Program-made: the position numbers and the translations under genes
The notes under the pieces: generated by a model
Seen by the model: only the letters and a program-made list of their open reading frames with translations
What the model was told of the DNA's origin: nothing
Databases searched by the model: none
NCBI GenBank assembly: GCA_016713305.1
Contig: JADJPK010000021.1
Coordinates: forward strand, 8,999-72,998
Reading direction: 5' to 3'
DNA: 64,000 nucleotides
Source of the DNA: Betaproteobacteria bacterium
GTDB lineage: Bacteria > Pseudomonadota > Gammaproteobacteria > Burkholderiales > Ga0077523
Shown here: in pieces, positions 34,239-43,272 of the stretch
How the letters are laid out: each line of letters opens with the position of its first letter
Numbering within the stretch: position 1 is the stretch's first letter

Positions 34239-35156
34239 TCACGCGCGAACGCGGCCGGGAGGCAGAGGTAAGGCAACCCGTTTGGGAATGCGTTCGCGCC
34301 GCCAGTGCTGCCGGGCCCATTGCCACAGCTGCGAGGGGGCGGACCCGGCAAGCTCGACGGGTGGCGGGTGCCCCAGGAAAGTCAGGGCGGAAGCGACCAC
34401 GCTCGATGGCCTCCCGCTGTCGACGGGATCGGCGAGCGTCTGCTTCGACAGCTTCTGTCCTCCCGCATCCAGCGCCACGGGCAGGTGCAGGTAGGCGGGC
34501 GGCGTCTCGTTCAGCAACTGGTAGAGCCACAACTGCCGGGGGGTCGAATCCAGGAGATCCGCTCCGCGCACGACCGTGTCGAATCCGGAGTGGAGGTCAT
34601 CCACGACGCACGCGAGATGGTAGGCGTAGACGCCGTCGGCCCGGCGGACCACGAAGTCGCCGGTGGCCATCGCGAGGTCTTGCCGCACGGTCCCCTGCAA
34701 CGCGTCCTCGAAGACGATCGGCGCTTCCGGCACCCGGACACGGAGGGCCGGAGCACGGTCCGGATGGCTCGGGCCGGCGCGGCAGGTGCCCGGGTACCGC
34801 GGCCCCTCGATCCCCGGCAAACCTGCACGGGCAATCTCGGCGCGGGAACATGTGCACGGGTAGATCCCGCCGGTTTCCTCGAGCCGGGCGAGCGCATGCT
34901 CGTAGGCATCGCGGCGCTCGCTCTGCCGCACGATCGGGCCGGTCCACTGGAATCCCAGCGCCTCGAGACAGGCGAGGATCGCCGCTTCGGCGCCCGCGGC
35001 CACCCGGGGCGGGTCGAGATCGTCGATCCTGAGATGCCATTCCCCGCCATGAGCGAGGGCGTCGGCGTAGCTGCCTGTGGCGGCCACGATCGATCCGAAA
35101 TGCAGCGGCCCCGACGGCGTGGGGGCAAAGCGCCCCCGATAGGCGCCCACCTTCAC
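34239..35156 (-). CDS. gluQ: Glutamyl-Q tRNA(Asp) synthetase
   Basis: The protein has 305 residues and starts with GTG 35156, whose TG is shared with the TGA stop of the DUF2069 gene (GTGA overlap). It resembles the catalytic half of glutamyl-tRNA synthetase without an anticodon-binding domain. The HIGH-like motif is APTPSGPLHFGS, the zinc ligands lie around YPCTCSRAE, and the KMSKS-like motif is GQKLSKQ. GluQ attaches glutamate to queuosine in tRNA-Asp. The length matches known GluQ proteins (about 300). Long in-frame readings upstream to 35615 are antisense-like overlap with DUF2069, so they are not used. Confidence 0.92.
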   Translation of the reverse strand: MKVGAYRGRFAPTPSGPLHFGSIVAATGSYADALAHGGEWHLRIDDLDPPRVAAGAEAAILACLEALGFQWTGPIVRQSERRDAYEHALARLEETGGIYPCTCSRAEIARAGLPGIEGPRYPGTCRAGPSHPDRAPALRVRVPEAPIVFEDALQGTVRQDLAMATGDFVVRRADGVYAYHLACVVDDLHSGFDTVVRGADLLDSTPRQLWLYQLLNETPPAYLHLPVALDAGGQKLSKQTLADPVDSGRPSSVVASALTFLGHPPPVELAGSAPSQLWQWARQHWRRERIPKRVALPLPPGRVRA

Positions 35157-35506
35157 GCGGATGGCGCCGCCCGACGCAGCCGGCTGCGTACGTAGAGCAG
35201 GCAACCGGCGAAGAACATCAGCGACAGCACGACTTCGGTGATGGCCAATCGTTGCGAAAGGCCGCGGTCGGACCAGGCACGCACGACGCCTTCGGTGAAG
35301 TACGCCAGCGCAAGAAAGCTGGACCAGCGGTAGCTGTAGAGGCGCTCCCGCAGGATGCCGAACAGCGGCGCCAGCAGCGGCAACGACTTCAGCATCAGGA
35401 GGCTGCCGCCGGGACGCAATGGCGCCAGGAACGACTCCCAGGCCACGCAGAGCAGCGTGAGCGCGATCAGCGAGGAACAGGTGAGAACGTAGGCGAACCG
35501 GATCAT
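35153..35506 (-). CDS. DUF2069 membrane protein
   Basis: The protein has 117 residues with four hydrophobic spans, around residues 3-22, 34-52, 60-77 and 88-106. It starts MIRFAYVLTCSS at ATG 35506, which overlaps the TGA of the HugZ-like gene (ATGA). Its own stop overlaps the gluQ start. The family is found next to wrbA in many beta- and gammaproteobacteria, as here; its function is unknown. An upstream extension to 35683 would be wholly inside the preceding gene, so it is rejected. Confidence 0.88.
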   Translation of the reverse strand: MIRFAYVLTCSSLIALTLLCVAWESFLAPLRPGGSLLMLKSLPLLAPLFGILRERLYSYRWSSFLALAYFTEGVVRAWSDRGLSQRLAITEVVLSLMFFAGCLLYVRSRLRRAAPSA

Positions 35507-36201
35507 CGGATCCGGCTTTGCTGGGCCATTTGCACGAGCACGCGTCTGGCCGCATCGGCGTCGGGCACGACTTCCGGAAACTCGAAACGCAGCAGGGTTC
35601 CGTCCGCCAGCACATCGAAACCGTCGGCGTCGATGCCGGCCATTTGCACGCTTTGCGGCGTCACGCCGTAGCCATGCCGGCAATAGTCGGCAAGGGCCTG
35701 CGCGTGGTCGGCATTCATGTGTTCGACGATGTCGCGCTCGCGCGCGTCGAGCGGCATTTCCGGCAGGAGGAACTGGTGGCCGTCCAGCCAGCGGATGTCG
35801 CCGAACCCGCCGATCCAGTGCACCGCCACGATGTCGATGCGATGGAAGTGGAAGTCGCCGAACCCCGCATACTGCTCCGACTCGGGAAAGAACGCGCGGT
35901 AGCGCGCAGCCCCGCGGTCGTCCGGCGCGATGCGCGAGGCGTCTCCCAGCACGGTGAGCCGCGGGCCGGTCACGACATCGTCACCATGGACGTTGAGGCT
36001 GACCCGGCTGTCTTCGGCGATGTTCTGCGTGTGGGCCGCCAGATCGCTGATGAGCAGGATGGGTGAACCCGACACGTCCAAGGCGAACGGCACCGCCGAA
36101 CCGGCCGGATAGCCGGGAAAGCGTTTCGAGTGCGTGCTGAGGACGCCCGCCCGGATCCTGCGAAAGAGCTGGCGCGCGCGGCGCGGCGTGTCGGCACTCA
36201 T
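35503..36201 (-). CDS. HugZ-like / pyridoxamine-phosphate-oxidase-fold protein
   Basis: The protein has 232 residues from ATG 36201, which overlaps the wrbA stop. The N-terminal split-barrel domain (about 10-150) has GVLSTHSKRFPGYPAGSAVPF and SPILLISDLAAHTQNI. A C-terminal DUF2470-like domain follows (about 160-228), with HMNADHAQALADYC. This two-domain form is shared with HugZ haem-degrading proteins and with general FMN-binding 'CREG-like' proteins. Haem use is not shown here. It sits in a tightly overlapped operon with a flavoprotein (WrbA). Confidence 0.83.
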   Translation of the reverse strand: MSADTPRRARQLFRRIRAGVLSTHSKRFPGYPAGSAVPFALDVSGSPILLISDLAAHTQNIAEDSRVSLNVHGDDVVTGPRLTVLGDASRIAPDDRGAARYRAFFPESEQYAGFGDFHFHRIDIVAVHWIGGFGDIRWLDGHQFLLPEMPLDARERDIVEHMNADHAQALADYCRHGYGVTPQSVQMAGIDADGFDVLADGTLLRFEFPEVVPDADAARRVLVQMAQQSRIR

Positions 36202-36791
36202 GCGGCGAGCTTCAAGGCGGTCCTGGCGAGCCGCTGTCCCAGCGCCACGCAGAGCCGCCGCTCTTCTTCGGTCAGGGGCCTGTCGTTGCCCGGCCCGGCC
36301 CAATGCGTGGCGCCGTAGGGGCTGCCGCCGCTCGAGGTGCTCGCGAGGTCAGGCTCGGTGTAGGGCACGCCGACGATCACCATGCCGTGATGGAGCAGGG
36401 GCAGGGTCATGGACATCAGCGTCGTCTCCTGCCCCCCGTGCAGGCTTGTCGTGGAGGTGAACACGGCTGCCGCCTTTCCGGCCAGGGCTCCCTGCGCCCA
36501 GAGCGTGCCGGTGGAATCCCAGAAGTACTTCATCGGGGCCGCCATGTTGCCGAACCGGGTGGGGCTGCCCACGGCGATGCCGATGCACTCCTCCAGATCG
36601 CGGGCCGTGGCATACGGTGCACCGCTGTCGGGGATGGCCGGTTCCACGGCTTCGCAGACGGCCGAGATTCTGGGAACGGTACGGACGCGGGCCGCGGCCG
36701 GAGGAACCCGCTCGATGCCGCGGGCCACCCATCGGGCCATCTCTTGCACTGCTCCGGTGGTGCTGTAGTAGAGGACGAGTATTTCGTTCAT
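36198..36791 (-). CDS. wrbA: NAD(P)H:quinone oxidoreductase, WrbA type
   Basis: The protein has 197 residues. The flavodoxin-like FMN loop YYSTTGAVQEMA lies at residues 8-19. GSPTRFGNMAAPMKYFWDSTG (cut here into GSPTRFGNMA and MKYFWD) and STTSLHGGQETT are WrbA hallmarks. It reduces quinones by two electrons with FMN. It leads an operon with the HugZ-like, DUF2069 and gluQ genes, all joined by stop/start overlaps, and diverges from YihY across 167 bases. The start at 36791 is supported by the family's N terminus; an upstream extension to 36896 has no similarity. Confidence 0.92.
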   Translation of the reverse strand: MNEILVLYYSTTGAVQEMARWVARGIERVPPAAARVRTVPRISAVCEAVEPAIPDSGAPYATARDLEECIGIAVGSPTRFGNMAAPMKYFWDSTGTLWAQGALAGKAAAVFTSTTSLHGGQETTLMSMTLPLLHHGMVIVGVPYTEPDLASTSSGGSPYGATHWAGPGNDRPLTEEERRLCVALGQRLARTALKLAA

Positions 36792-36958
36792 CAGGTATCC
36801 GGTGCATCCCGGCAGGGCCGGATCGCGCAGGCCTCGCGGCGCACCTGGCCTGCCGAGCCGGGCGGAGGTGGGGCGGAATGCCGCAGGAATCCGCAATACG
36901 CACGCCGCTTCGATCCTTCATCGCTATTATAGGAGTGCCCTCTCGACTCCGGCGGCGC

Positions 36959-38247
36959 ATGAACCTCCATCTCACCGATCTCAAGAGCATCGCCCGCTTC
37001 GTTGTCCGCCGGTTCCGCGAGGACGCGCTCGCACAGGTGGCCGGCAGCCTGACCTTCACCACGCTGTTCGCGCTCGTGCCGCTCGTCACCATCGTGATCA
37101 CCATGTTCGCGGTGCTCCCGGTCTCCACCAAGCTCGCGAGCACGCTCAACGCCTTCATCGTTTCCAATTTCCTGCCCGGCGCGGCCAGCAAGCTGATCAG
37201 CGGCTACACGCAGCAGTTTGCCGAGAATGCCACGCGGCTGACCGCCATCGGCGTCGCGCTGCTTGCGGTCACGGCCATCATGATGATGTCCACGATCGAC
37301 CGCGCCTTCAATCGAATCTGGCGGGTGCACCGCTCGCCTCCGATCATGCGGCGAATGCTCGTGTACTGGGCGCTGCTGACCGTCGGGCCGCTGCTGGTGG
37401 CGGCGGCCGTGTACTTTGCCTTCTGGCTGATTTCGGCCTCGCTGGGCATGATCGACGAGCGCGGCTCCAGGCGAACGATCCTCAAGATCCTGTCGGTGAT
37501 GCTCACCTTCGTCGCGCTGCTTTTCCTCTACCGCACGGTGCCCAACCGGCGGGTGTCATGGTCCGATGCCATGGCCGGCGCTCTCGTCGGCGGGGCCGGA
37601 TTCGAGGCGATGAAGGCCCTCTTCACGGCGGTGGTCGCCACCTTCGGCAACTACAAGCTCATCTACGGGGCGTTCGCCGGATTCCCGGTCTTCCTGTCCT
37701 GGGTCTTCCTGTCCTGGCTCATCGTGCTCACGGGCGCCGTCATCACCGCCGCGCTGCCGCAACTGCGTACGGGCGCCTGGGCCCGGTATCGCGTGCCTGG
37801 GGAAACTATCTCGAAGCCCTCGCGATTCTTCGTCATCTGCGAGACCGGCACGCATCCGGTGGCGTTTCCACGCTGGTCGAACTGTCACGTGCGGCCCGGA
37901 TGACCTGGGAGGACACCGAGGTGCTGCTGGTGCGCATGGCCACGCGCGGCTGGGCCGTGCGCGGCGGCGAAGGCGGGTGGGTGCTCTGTCAGGACCCGCG
38001 GAACATCAAGCTGGAAACGGTGTTCGAGGAGTTCGTGTTTCAGTCGGAGGGGTTGTCCCGCGAGGCGCACCGGCTGGGCCTTCACGACCGCCCCTGGCAG
38101 GCCGCACCCGCCGTGACCGGCCGCATGAGTCTCGAACAGTGGTGCGCCGATGGTGCGGCCGGCGCCTCCGCCGGCGCTCCGTTGTCCACCACCGCCAGCG
38201 TGCCGGACGACTCCCGATCGCGCGCGGAACTCAAGGCGGTTCCCTGA
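36959..38247 (+). CDS. YihY/UPF0761 family inner membrane protein (frameshifted)
   Basis: Repaired, this is about 429 residues. The first 280 form the YihY-type membrane domain, with FTTLFALVPLVTIVITMFAV, an AIMMMSTIDRAFNRIWRV segment and six predicted spans. The C-terminal 140 residues form a soluble winged-helix-like part (GNYLEALAILRHLRDRH, WEDTEVLLVRMATRGW). The frame breaks at about 37789-37793. Restoring one base gives RYRRAWGNYLEAL; without it a stop occurs at 37903. The family was once called RNase BN in error, and its function is unknown. It starts MNLHLTDLKS at ATG 36959, divergent from wrbA. Confidence 0.83.
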
Positions 38248-38739
38248 CGCGGACGGCTTTTCCCGGCCGCCGCACCCATGCGGTAGAAATTCCCGGTGGA
38301 ATGTACTCCGCCGCGCGTCCGCGGGGTCTCCAGCTCTTCGCCGCGCGTACGCACTTGTACGCGTTTGTCGTCCAAAACCTTCCCACCGTCCGTCATGGAC
38401 CGACGATGCGGCATCCCGATTGCCGCGGCTGTCGTTCGATTCCTCGTCTGAACGTTGTCCCGGCGCGAGGGGTGTCGGGCAATGACAACGCTCGTCCACT
38501 GAGAGCGGGCGCGATACGTTCGCCTCGTTCGTCGCCCGGCGGCGACTGAAGCGGCTGAGGTCTGGACCCTCCGGCAGGATTTCAGCCGTGCAAGCTGTTG
38601 AATCGCCAATCATCCGCGGAGGTGGTCACGGTATTGCAAAGAGATCTTCCCCGAGGGCGGCCTGTCGCAGGACCGCATGGGATCCGGAAATCCGGCGGGC
38701 CGCGTTGTCGCGTCCGGAAGCAGTCGGGGGAGAAGTGGG
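38248..38739. other. Intergenic region before DUF1800
   Basis: About 490 bases hold no convincing gene. Short frames on both strands lack family similarity and good start sites. A short hairpin (GCGGCA, seven-base loop, TGCCGC) lies near 38410. The promoter of the DUF1800-DUF1501 operon must lie here, but no clear -35/-10 pair is visible. Confidence 0.5.
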
Positions 38740-40050
38740 ATGGCATGGTCACGCGAGGACGCGGCGCATCTGTTGCGCAGGGCAGGTTTTGGAGGATCGC
38801 TGGATGATGTGGAGCGCGTGTACGCGCTGGGGCAGAACGGCGCGATCGAATTCTTCGTGGACTATCAGGCCACGGCCGACCCGGTATGGGACAACGACAA
38901 CCCGTTCGGTCTGCCGGATCTGACCGGGCAATGGGACGGAGTCACGATTTCGCTGCTGTACCAGATGCTGACGACACGCCGGCCTCTGGAGGCGAAGCTG
39001 CTCTGGTTCTGGCACGGGCATTTCACCACTCCGCTCACGGGCGTGGGCAATCTGCTGTTCCACCGGCAGATGAAGACCTGGCGCCAGCATGCGAGCGGAA
39101 GCTTTCCGCAGTTCCTCTCGGCAATGTTCAAGGACGGGGGGATGCTGACTTATCTGAACGGTTCGTTCAGCTCCAAGCGCCAGCCGAACGAGAACTTCGC
39201 CCGCGAGGTCCAGGAGCTCTACACGACAGGACCTGGCCCTTACACCGAGGACGACATCAAGGAAGCCGCGCGGGCGCTCACCGGCTGGGAAGTGAAGACC
39301 GCGAATCTGACGGTCAACTTCAACGCGGCGAACTTCGATTCCGGCTCCAAGACGTTCCTCGGGCAGACAGGCAACCTGGGCGGCGAGGACATCATGCGGA
39401 TCCTCGCACAGCGCCCCGAGACGGCCCGCCGGCTCTCCACCAAGCTCTATCGCGCGTTCGTGAGCGAGCGGATCAACCTGGTCGACGTCAGCATGCTCGC
39501 CGCGTCCTGGACGCGTTCGGGGGGCGACATCAAGACCGTGATGCGCACGCTGTTCAAGCTGCCGTCGTTCTGGAACCCGGTCAATCGCGGGTTCATCTTC
39601 AAGACTCCGCTGGAGTTCGCATTCGGACTGGTACAGCGCCTGCGGGTACCGGTGGACACGACCCGAATGCGCAACATCGTGTCGTCCTGCACGCTGATGG
39701 GCCAGGATCCCTTCGATCCACCCAACCCCGCGGGCTATGCGACGGGGCTGCGTCTGACCGGTGCCAGCATGCTGATCGCGCGCACCCAGCTCGCCAGCAC
39801 TCTCCTGAACAACTGGGCGACGGAAGATTCGATTTCGCTTCTGCTGACCGGAATCACGGCACCGGTTTCTGCCGACACGCTGATCACGACGGTCGCGAAC
39901 CGTCTGGGGGTTCCTCGTCTGACGGCGGACACCCGTTCGAACATCGCCAACTATCTGGGCGCTGCGCCCATCGCTGCTTCGGCCCTTGCGAACAAGGCGC
40001 GTGCCGTGGCGTTTCTGCTCGCGGTCAGTCCCGAGTACCAGGTCAGCTGA
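38740..40050 (+). CDS. DUF1800 family protein
   Basis: The protein has 436 residues starting MAWSREDAAHLLRRAGFGG. This N-terminal LLRRAGFG motif is diagnostic. Further family marks are KLLWFWHGHFTT, RQPNENFAREVQELYTTGPG and DIKEAARALTGW. A purine-rich GGGGGAG lies upstream of ATG 38740; an in-frame ATG at 38677 is less likely. DUF1800 proteins are almost always paired with a DUF1501 gene, here 12 bases downstream. Export and function are unknown; no clear signal peptide is present. Confidence 0.9.
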   Translation: MAWSREDAAHLLRRAGFGGSLDDVERVYALGQNGAIEFFVDYQATADPVWDNDNPFGLPDLTGQWDGVTISLLYQMLTTRRPLEAKLLWFWHGHFTTPLTGVGNLLFHRQMKTWRQHASGSFPQFLSAMFKDGGMLTYLNGSFSSKRQPNENFAREVQELYTTGPGPYTEDDIKEAARALTGWEVKTANLTVNFNAANFDSGSKTFLGQTGNLGGEDIMRILAQRPETARRLSTKLYRAFVSERINLVDVSMLAASWTRSGGDIKTVMRTLFKLPSFWNPVNRGFIFKTPLEFAFGLVQRLRVPVDTTRMRNIVSSCTLMGQDPFDPPNPAGYATGLRLTGASMLIARTQLASTLLNNWATEDSISLLLTGITAPVSADTLITTVANRLGVPRLTADTRSNIANYLGAAPIAASALANKARAVAFLLAVSPEYQVS

Positions 40051-40062
40051 AGGAAATCGACG

Positions 40063-41283
40063 ATGTCCATGAACATGAATCGGCGGCGCCTGCTCCAGGC
40101 AGGAGTCGGGGCGGGGGCGCTAGGGCTGGTCCCGGGGATGGGAATCCTGCGGGATGCACAGGCAGCGGGCACGGGAAAGACGCTGATCACCATCCATCTC
40201 ACCGGCGGCAACGATACGCTCAACACGGTGATTCCGTATGCGGATCCGCAATACGCCCTGACGCGCGGACGGCTCGCCATTCCCAACGATGCGAACCTGC
40301 CCAAGCTGGACTCGCGCATCGCCCTGCATCCGGCGCTGGGCACGATCAAGTCCTTGTGGGACCGCGGCCGTGTGGCGATCGTGCATGGTGTCGGATACCC
40401 CGGCTTCGACTACTCGCACTTCCAGGCGATGGAGATCTACTGGAGTGCCGACCCGCGCCGGACGACCTACACGGGCTGGCTGGGGCGCGCTCTGGATACG
40501 GTCACGGCGGGGGCGGCCAGCTCCCCGGTGCTCGCCGGAACCTCGATCGGTTACGGGACGCCGCCTGCGCTGGTCGCGAGGCAGTACACCGCGCCGCAAC
40601 TGCCGCCGAACCCGGCCTGGTTCTGGCTGCCTTCCGGCGGCGCGCATCAGGAGGCGATGAAACGCATCCTGTCCCAGCCGCCTACGCAGACCAATCTGTT
40701 CTACGACGCGTTCCTGCGCAACGCGAAATCGGCCATCACGGCCTACGAGACCGTGGACGTCGCGCGCGATCTGCGCCCGGGTGTCGACTATCCGGCGGGC
40801 AACTTTGCGAAAGGGCTCTCGTTCGCGGCGCAACTCATGCGCACGGATCCCTCGATCCGGGTGATCACGATGGAGCAGGGGTCCTACGACACGCACGACA
40901 ACCAGTTGCCGCGGCAGCACAAGAACCTCGCGGAACTGGATGCGGCACTGAAGTCCTTCGTGGCCGATCTCGACATGAACGGCCTTTCCGACCGCGTGAT
41001 GATCCTGCTCTGGAGCGAGTTCGGCCGCCGGGTCGTGCCCAATGCCAACGATGGTACGGATCACGGATCGTCCCAGGCGATGATTCTGATCGGGACGGGG
41101 GTCCGGCGCGGATTCGTCGGATCGCCGCCTTCGCTCGACCCGGCGACGTTCGTGGACCGGGGAAACCTGCCCATGCAGTTCGATTTCCGGCAGCTCTACG
41201 CCACCCTGCTCGACGGCTGGATCGGCGTCGATTCGAAGACGGTGCTGGGCTCCGCGTTCGGAAGGCTGCCCGTCCTTCTCTGA
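40063..41283 (+). CDS. DUF1501 family exported protein with Tat signal
   Basis: The protein has 406 residues. The N terminus NMNRRRLLQAGVGAGALGL is a twin-arginine signal with a cleavage region near AQAAG (residues 31-36). The mature part has ITIHLTGGNDTLNTVIPY, HGVGYPGFDYSHFQAMEIYW and the late SEFGRRVVPNANDGTDHGSS, which place it in the DUF1501 (sulfatase-like, alkaline-phosphatase-fold) family. The His/Asp-rich motifs suggest metal binding. It lies 12 bases after the DUF1800 gene, with AAGGAA as RBS. The pair is widespread but uncharacterised. Confidence 0.9.
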   Translation: MSMNMNRRRLLQAGVGAGALGLVPGMGILRDAQAAGTGKTLITIHLTGGNDTLNTVIPYADPQYALTRGRLAIPNDANLPKLDSRIALHPALGTIKSLWDRGRVAIVHGVGYPGFDYSHFQAMEIYWSADPRRTTYTGWLGRALDTVTAGAASSPVLAGTSIGYGTPPALVARQYTAPQLPPNPAWFWLPSGGAHQEAMKRILSQPPTQTNLFYDAFLRNAKSAITAYETVDVARDLRPGVDYPAGNFAKGLSFAAQLMRTDPSIRVITMEQGSYDTHDNQLPRQHKNLAELDAALKSFVADLDMNGLSDRVMILLWSEFGRRVVPNANDGTDHGSSQAMILIGTGVRRGFVGSPPSLDPATFVDRGNLPMQFDFRQLYATLLDGWIGVDSKTVLGSAFGRLPVLL

Positions 41284-41591
41284 ACCCCCGGAGAGCGCGC
41301 CGCTGCGCGTCTCCTCATCTCGGGATGGCCTGATCGATGTGCGCCGATCGCATGGCATCCGGGCACATTCAATCGCGAGAGGCGCGGCCGAGTTCGTCGG
41401 CAGGTGCCAGGTCTACGCGCGGGGCGCGGTCCGGCCCCGTTTCCACGGTTATCCCCGGTTTCCCTTTCACGCCCGGTTTCCGGTGCGCGCCCCGCGCACC
41501 GTCCTCCACGCCGTCTTCCCGTCATCCGCCCACCGGGCCCCCGGCACCGGCGCGCGATCCCATCACTGCTTCCCCAACGCAGGAGACCTCA
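41284..41591. other. Intergenic region before PEP-CTERM-like gene
   Basis: These 308 bases are GC-rich without a supported gene. They should hold the terminator of the DUF1501 gene and the promoter of the next gene. Only the RBS AGGAG at 41581-41585 is plain. Confidence 0.5.
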
Positions 41592-42227
41592 ATGAAAACA
41601 AACACCCTATTCGCGGCGTTCGCTGCCGCAACGTGGCTGTACGCCGGGACGGCGTCGGCCGTGGTCATCGACTTCGAATCGCTGACGCATGCAGGGCTCG
41701 ATGTCGTGGCCATTCCCGTATACCAGGAGGACGGTTTCCGTTTCTCCAGCGACGTCGATCCCGTGCTCGCGGATGCCGCATTCAGCATCTGGGGCACCGG
41801 AGGCATCGGCTTCAACGGCTCCACCGCGCTGTTCAACACCTTCGAGGGTCAGACCACCACGATGCAGTCCGTGGACGCTTCCCCGTTCTCCCTGCAATCG
41901 ATCACCGTGGGACCGATGATCGAGGGGCTGGCCGGGACCCTGACGTTCGTCGGCGAACTGGCGGGCGGCGGCGAGGTCACCCAGAACTTCACCTTCGGTC
42001 CGGCCCTCCTGCCGCAGGTGCTCACGTTCGGGACCGGCTTCGCCGGCCTGTCGCGCGTCATGTGGCTGCAGGGCAACGCGCTGGAAGCGCATCAGTTCGA
42101 CAATCTGGTCGTCAATCAGCCCATCCCGGAAATGCGGACAGGCGCGTTCGTTCTCGCGGGCCTTGCCGTGCTGGGCGTGTGGCGCTCGCGCAAGACGCCC
42201 CGGCGGAGATTCCATCCGGAGGACTGA
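41592..42227 (+). CDS. Exported PEP-CTERM-like protein
   Basis: The protein has 211 residues. ATG 41592 follows AGGAGACCTCA. A signal peptide covers residues 1-23 (cut after TASA). The mature protein starts VVIDFESL and looks like a beta-sandwich with FDNLVV near the end, as in many PEP-CTERM proteins. The C terminus has PIPE, a hydrophobic span (AFVLAGLAVLGVW) and an RSRK basic tail, the tripartite sorting signal recognised by exosortase, though with IPE instead of the usual VPEP. No exosortase gene is in the window. Confidence 0.75.
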   Translation: MKTNTLFAAFAAATWLYAGTASAVVIDFESLTHAGLDVVAIPVYQEDGFRFSSDVDPVLADAAFSIWGTGGIGFNGSTALFNTFEGQTTTMQSVDASPFSLQSITVGPMIEGLAGTLTFVGELAGGGEVTQNFTFGPALLPQVLTFGTGFAGLSRVMWLQGNALEAHQFDNLVVNQPIPEMRTGAFVLAGLAVLGVWRSRKTPRRRFHPED

Positions 42228-42242
42228 CACCCCGGCACGAGT

Positions 42243-42270
42243 GCGGCGGCGGCACCGGGGCCGCCGCCGC
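42243..42270. terminator. GC-rich hairpin between convergent genes
   Basis: GCGGCGGCGG at 42243-42252 pairs with CCGCCGCCGC at 42261-42270, and one more C-G pair closes a six-base loop. It lies between the ends of the PEP-CTERM-like and SDR genes. There is no T run, so intrinsic termination is only likely. Confidence 0.5.
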
Positions 42271-42289
42271 GACGACCGGACAACCGGTT

Positions 42290-43144
42290 CTACTTGCGCG
42301 GCTTGAAGGTGTCGGTGGGAGCCCGCTCCAGCAGGATGTCCTGCATGCGCGTCTCGATGGCGCCCTTGATCTTGGGATGGGTGATCACGTAGAAGCGCTC
42401 CGCTTCGACGGCATCGAACACCATGTCCGCGACCTGTTCCGCGGAGATGCGTCCGGACTGCACGGCATGCTTGAGCGCCTGTTCGCGGGCGAGGTCGTCG
42501 GCCGTGAGTTCGCGCGGGGCATTGCGCAGACCCTCGGGGCGGTTGCGCTCGGAATCCGCAATGCCCGTCGGCACATAGGCGGGGCACAGCACCGATGCCT
42601 TCACCTTGGACGTCTTCGTTGCGAGATCGTGGTGCAGGCACTCCGTCAGCGTGACGACGGAATGCTTGGACACACAGTAGATGCCCATGCCGGGCGGCGA
42701 CAGCAGCCCCGCGACCGAAGCCGTGTTCACGATATGCGCCTCCGTGTCCTGCGCCAGCATCAGCGGCACGAAGCTGCGCAGTCCGTGAATGACGCCGTAC
42801 ACGTTCACGCCCAGACACCACTGCCAGTCTTCCAGCGTGCTCTCCCAGGCGAGGCCGCCGGGAGCCACGCCCGCGTTGTTGCACAGGACATGCGCGCCGC
42901 CGAAGCGCTCGACCGCCTCGTCCCGCAGCCGGTCGACGTCGTCCTGCCGCGAAACGTCGCACTTCACCCCCAGCACGGGCACGCCCGCGGCCTCGAATTC
43001 GCCCACCGCCTTTTCCAATGCGTCCGGCTGGACGTCTGCCAGCACCAGCTTCATGCCCGCGCGGCCGAAGCGCCGCGCCATCGCGAGGCCCAATCCGCTG
43101 CCGCCGCCGGTGACGACCGCCACCTTGTCCCGAAACTCTTTCAT
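42290..43144 (-). CDS. Short-chain dehydrogenase/reductase (SDR)
   Basis: The protein has 284 residues. The NAD(P)-binding motif TGGGSGLG lies at 12-19. NNAGVAPGG and the catalytic Ser (NTASVAG) with Tyr-Lys (YCVSKHS) follow. The C-terminal extension of about 40 residues (ERFYVITHPKIKGAIETRM) is typical of SDRs found near acyl-CoA and phosphotransferase genes. It diverges from the phosphotransferase at 43273, with 128 bases between, and probably belongs to the same lipid or alcohol pathway. The substrate is not known. Confidence 0.88.
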   Translation of the reverse strand: MKEFRDKVAVVTGGGSGLGLAMARRFGRAGMKLVLADVQPDALEKAVGEFEAAGVPVLGVKCDVSRQDDVDRLRDEAVERFGGAHVLCNNAGVAPGGLAWESTLEDWQWCLGVNVYGVIHGLRSFVPLMLAQDTEAHIVNTASVAGLLSPPGMGIYCVSKHSVVTLTECLHHDLATKTSKVKASVLCPAYVPTGIADSERNRPEGLRNAPRELTADDLAREQALKHAVQSGRISAEQVADMVFDAVEAERFYVITHPKIKGAIETRMQDILLERAPTDTFKPRK

Positions 43145-43272
43145 GGTATTTCCTCCTCGGCCGGAGTCTACCGCGCGGGGACCGCTGCACGGCTTCCGGG
43201 ACGGCTCCCTGTGCTTCGCGACGGCCCGCCAGCCGGTGTATCCTCGGTCCGCTCAGGGCTGACCGACACATC

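Noticed and set aside
38407..38425. Short hairpin GCGGCA / TGCCGC in the gap before DUF1800
   Set aside because: A six-base stem in GC-rich DNA is expected by chance.
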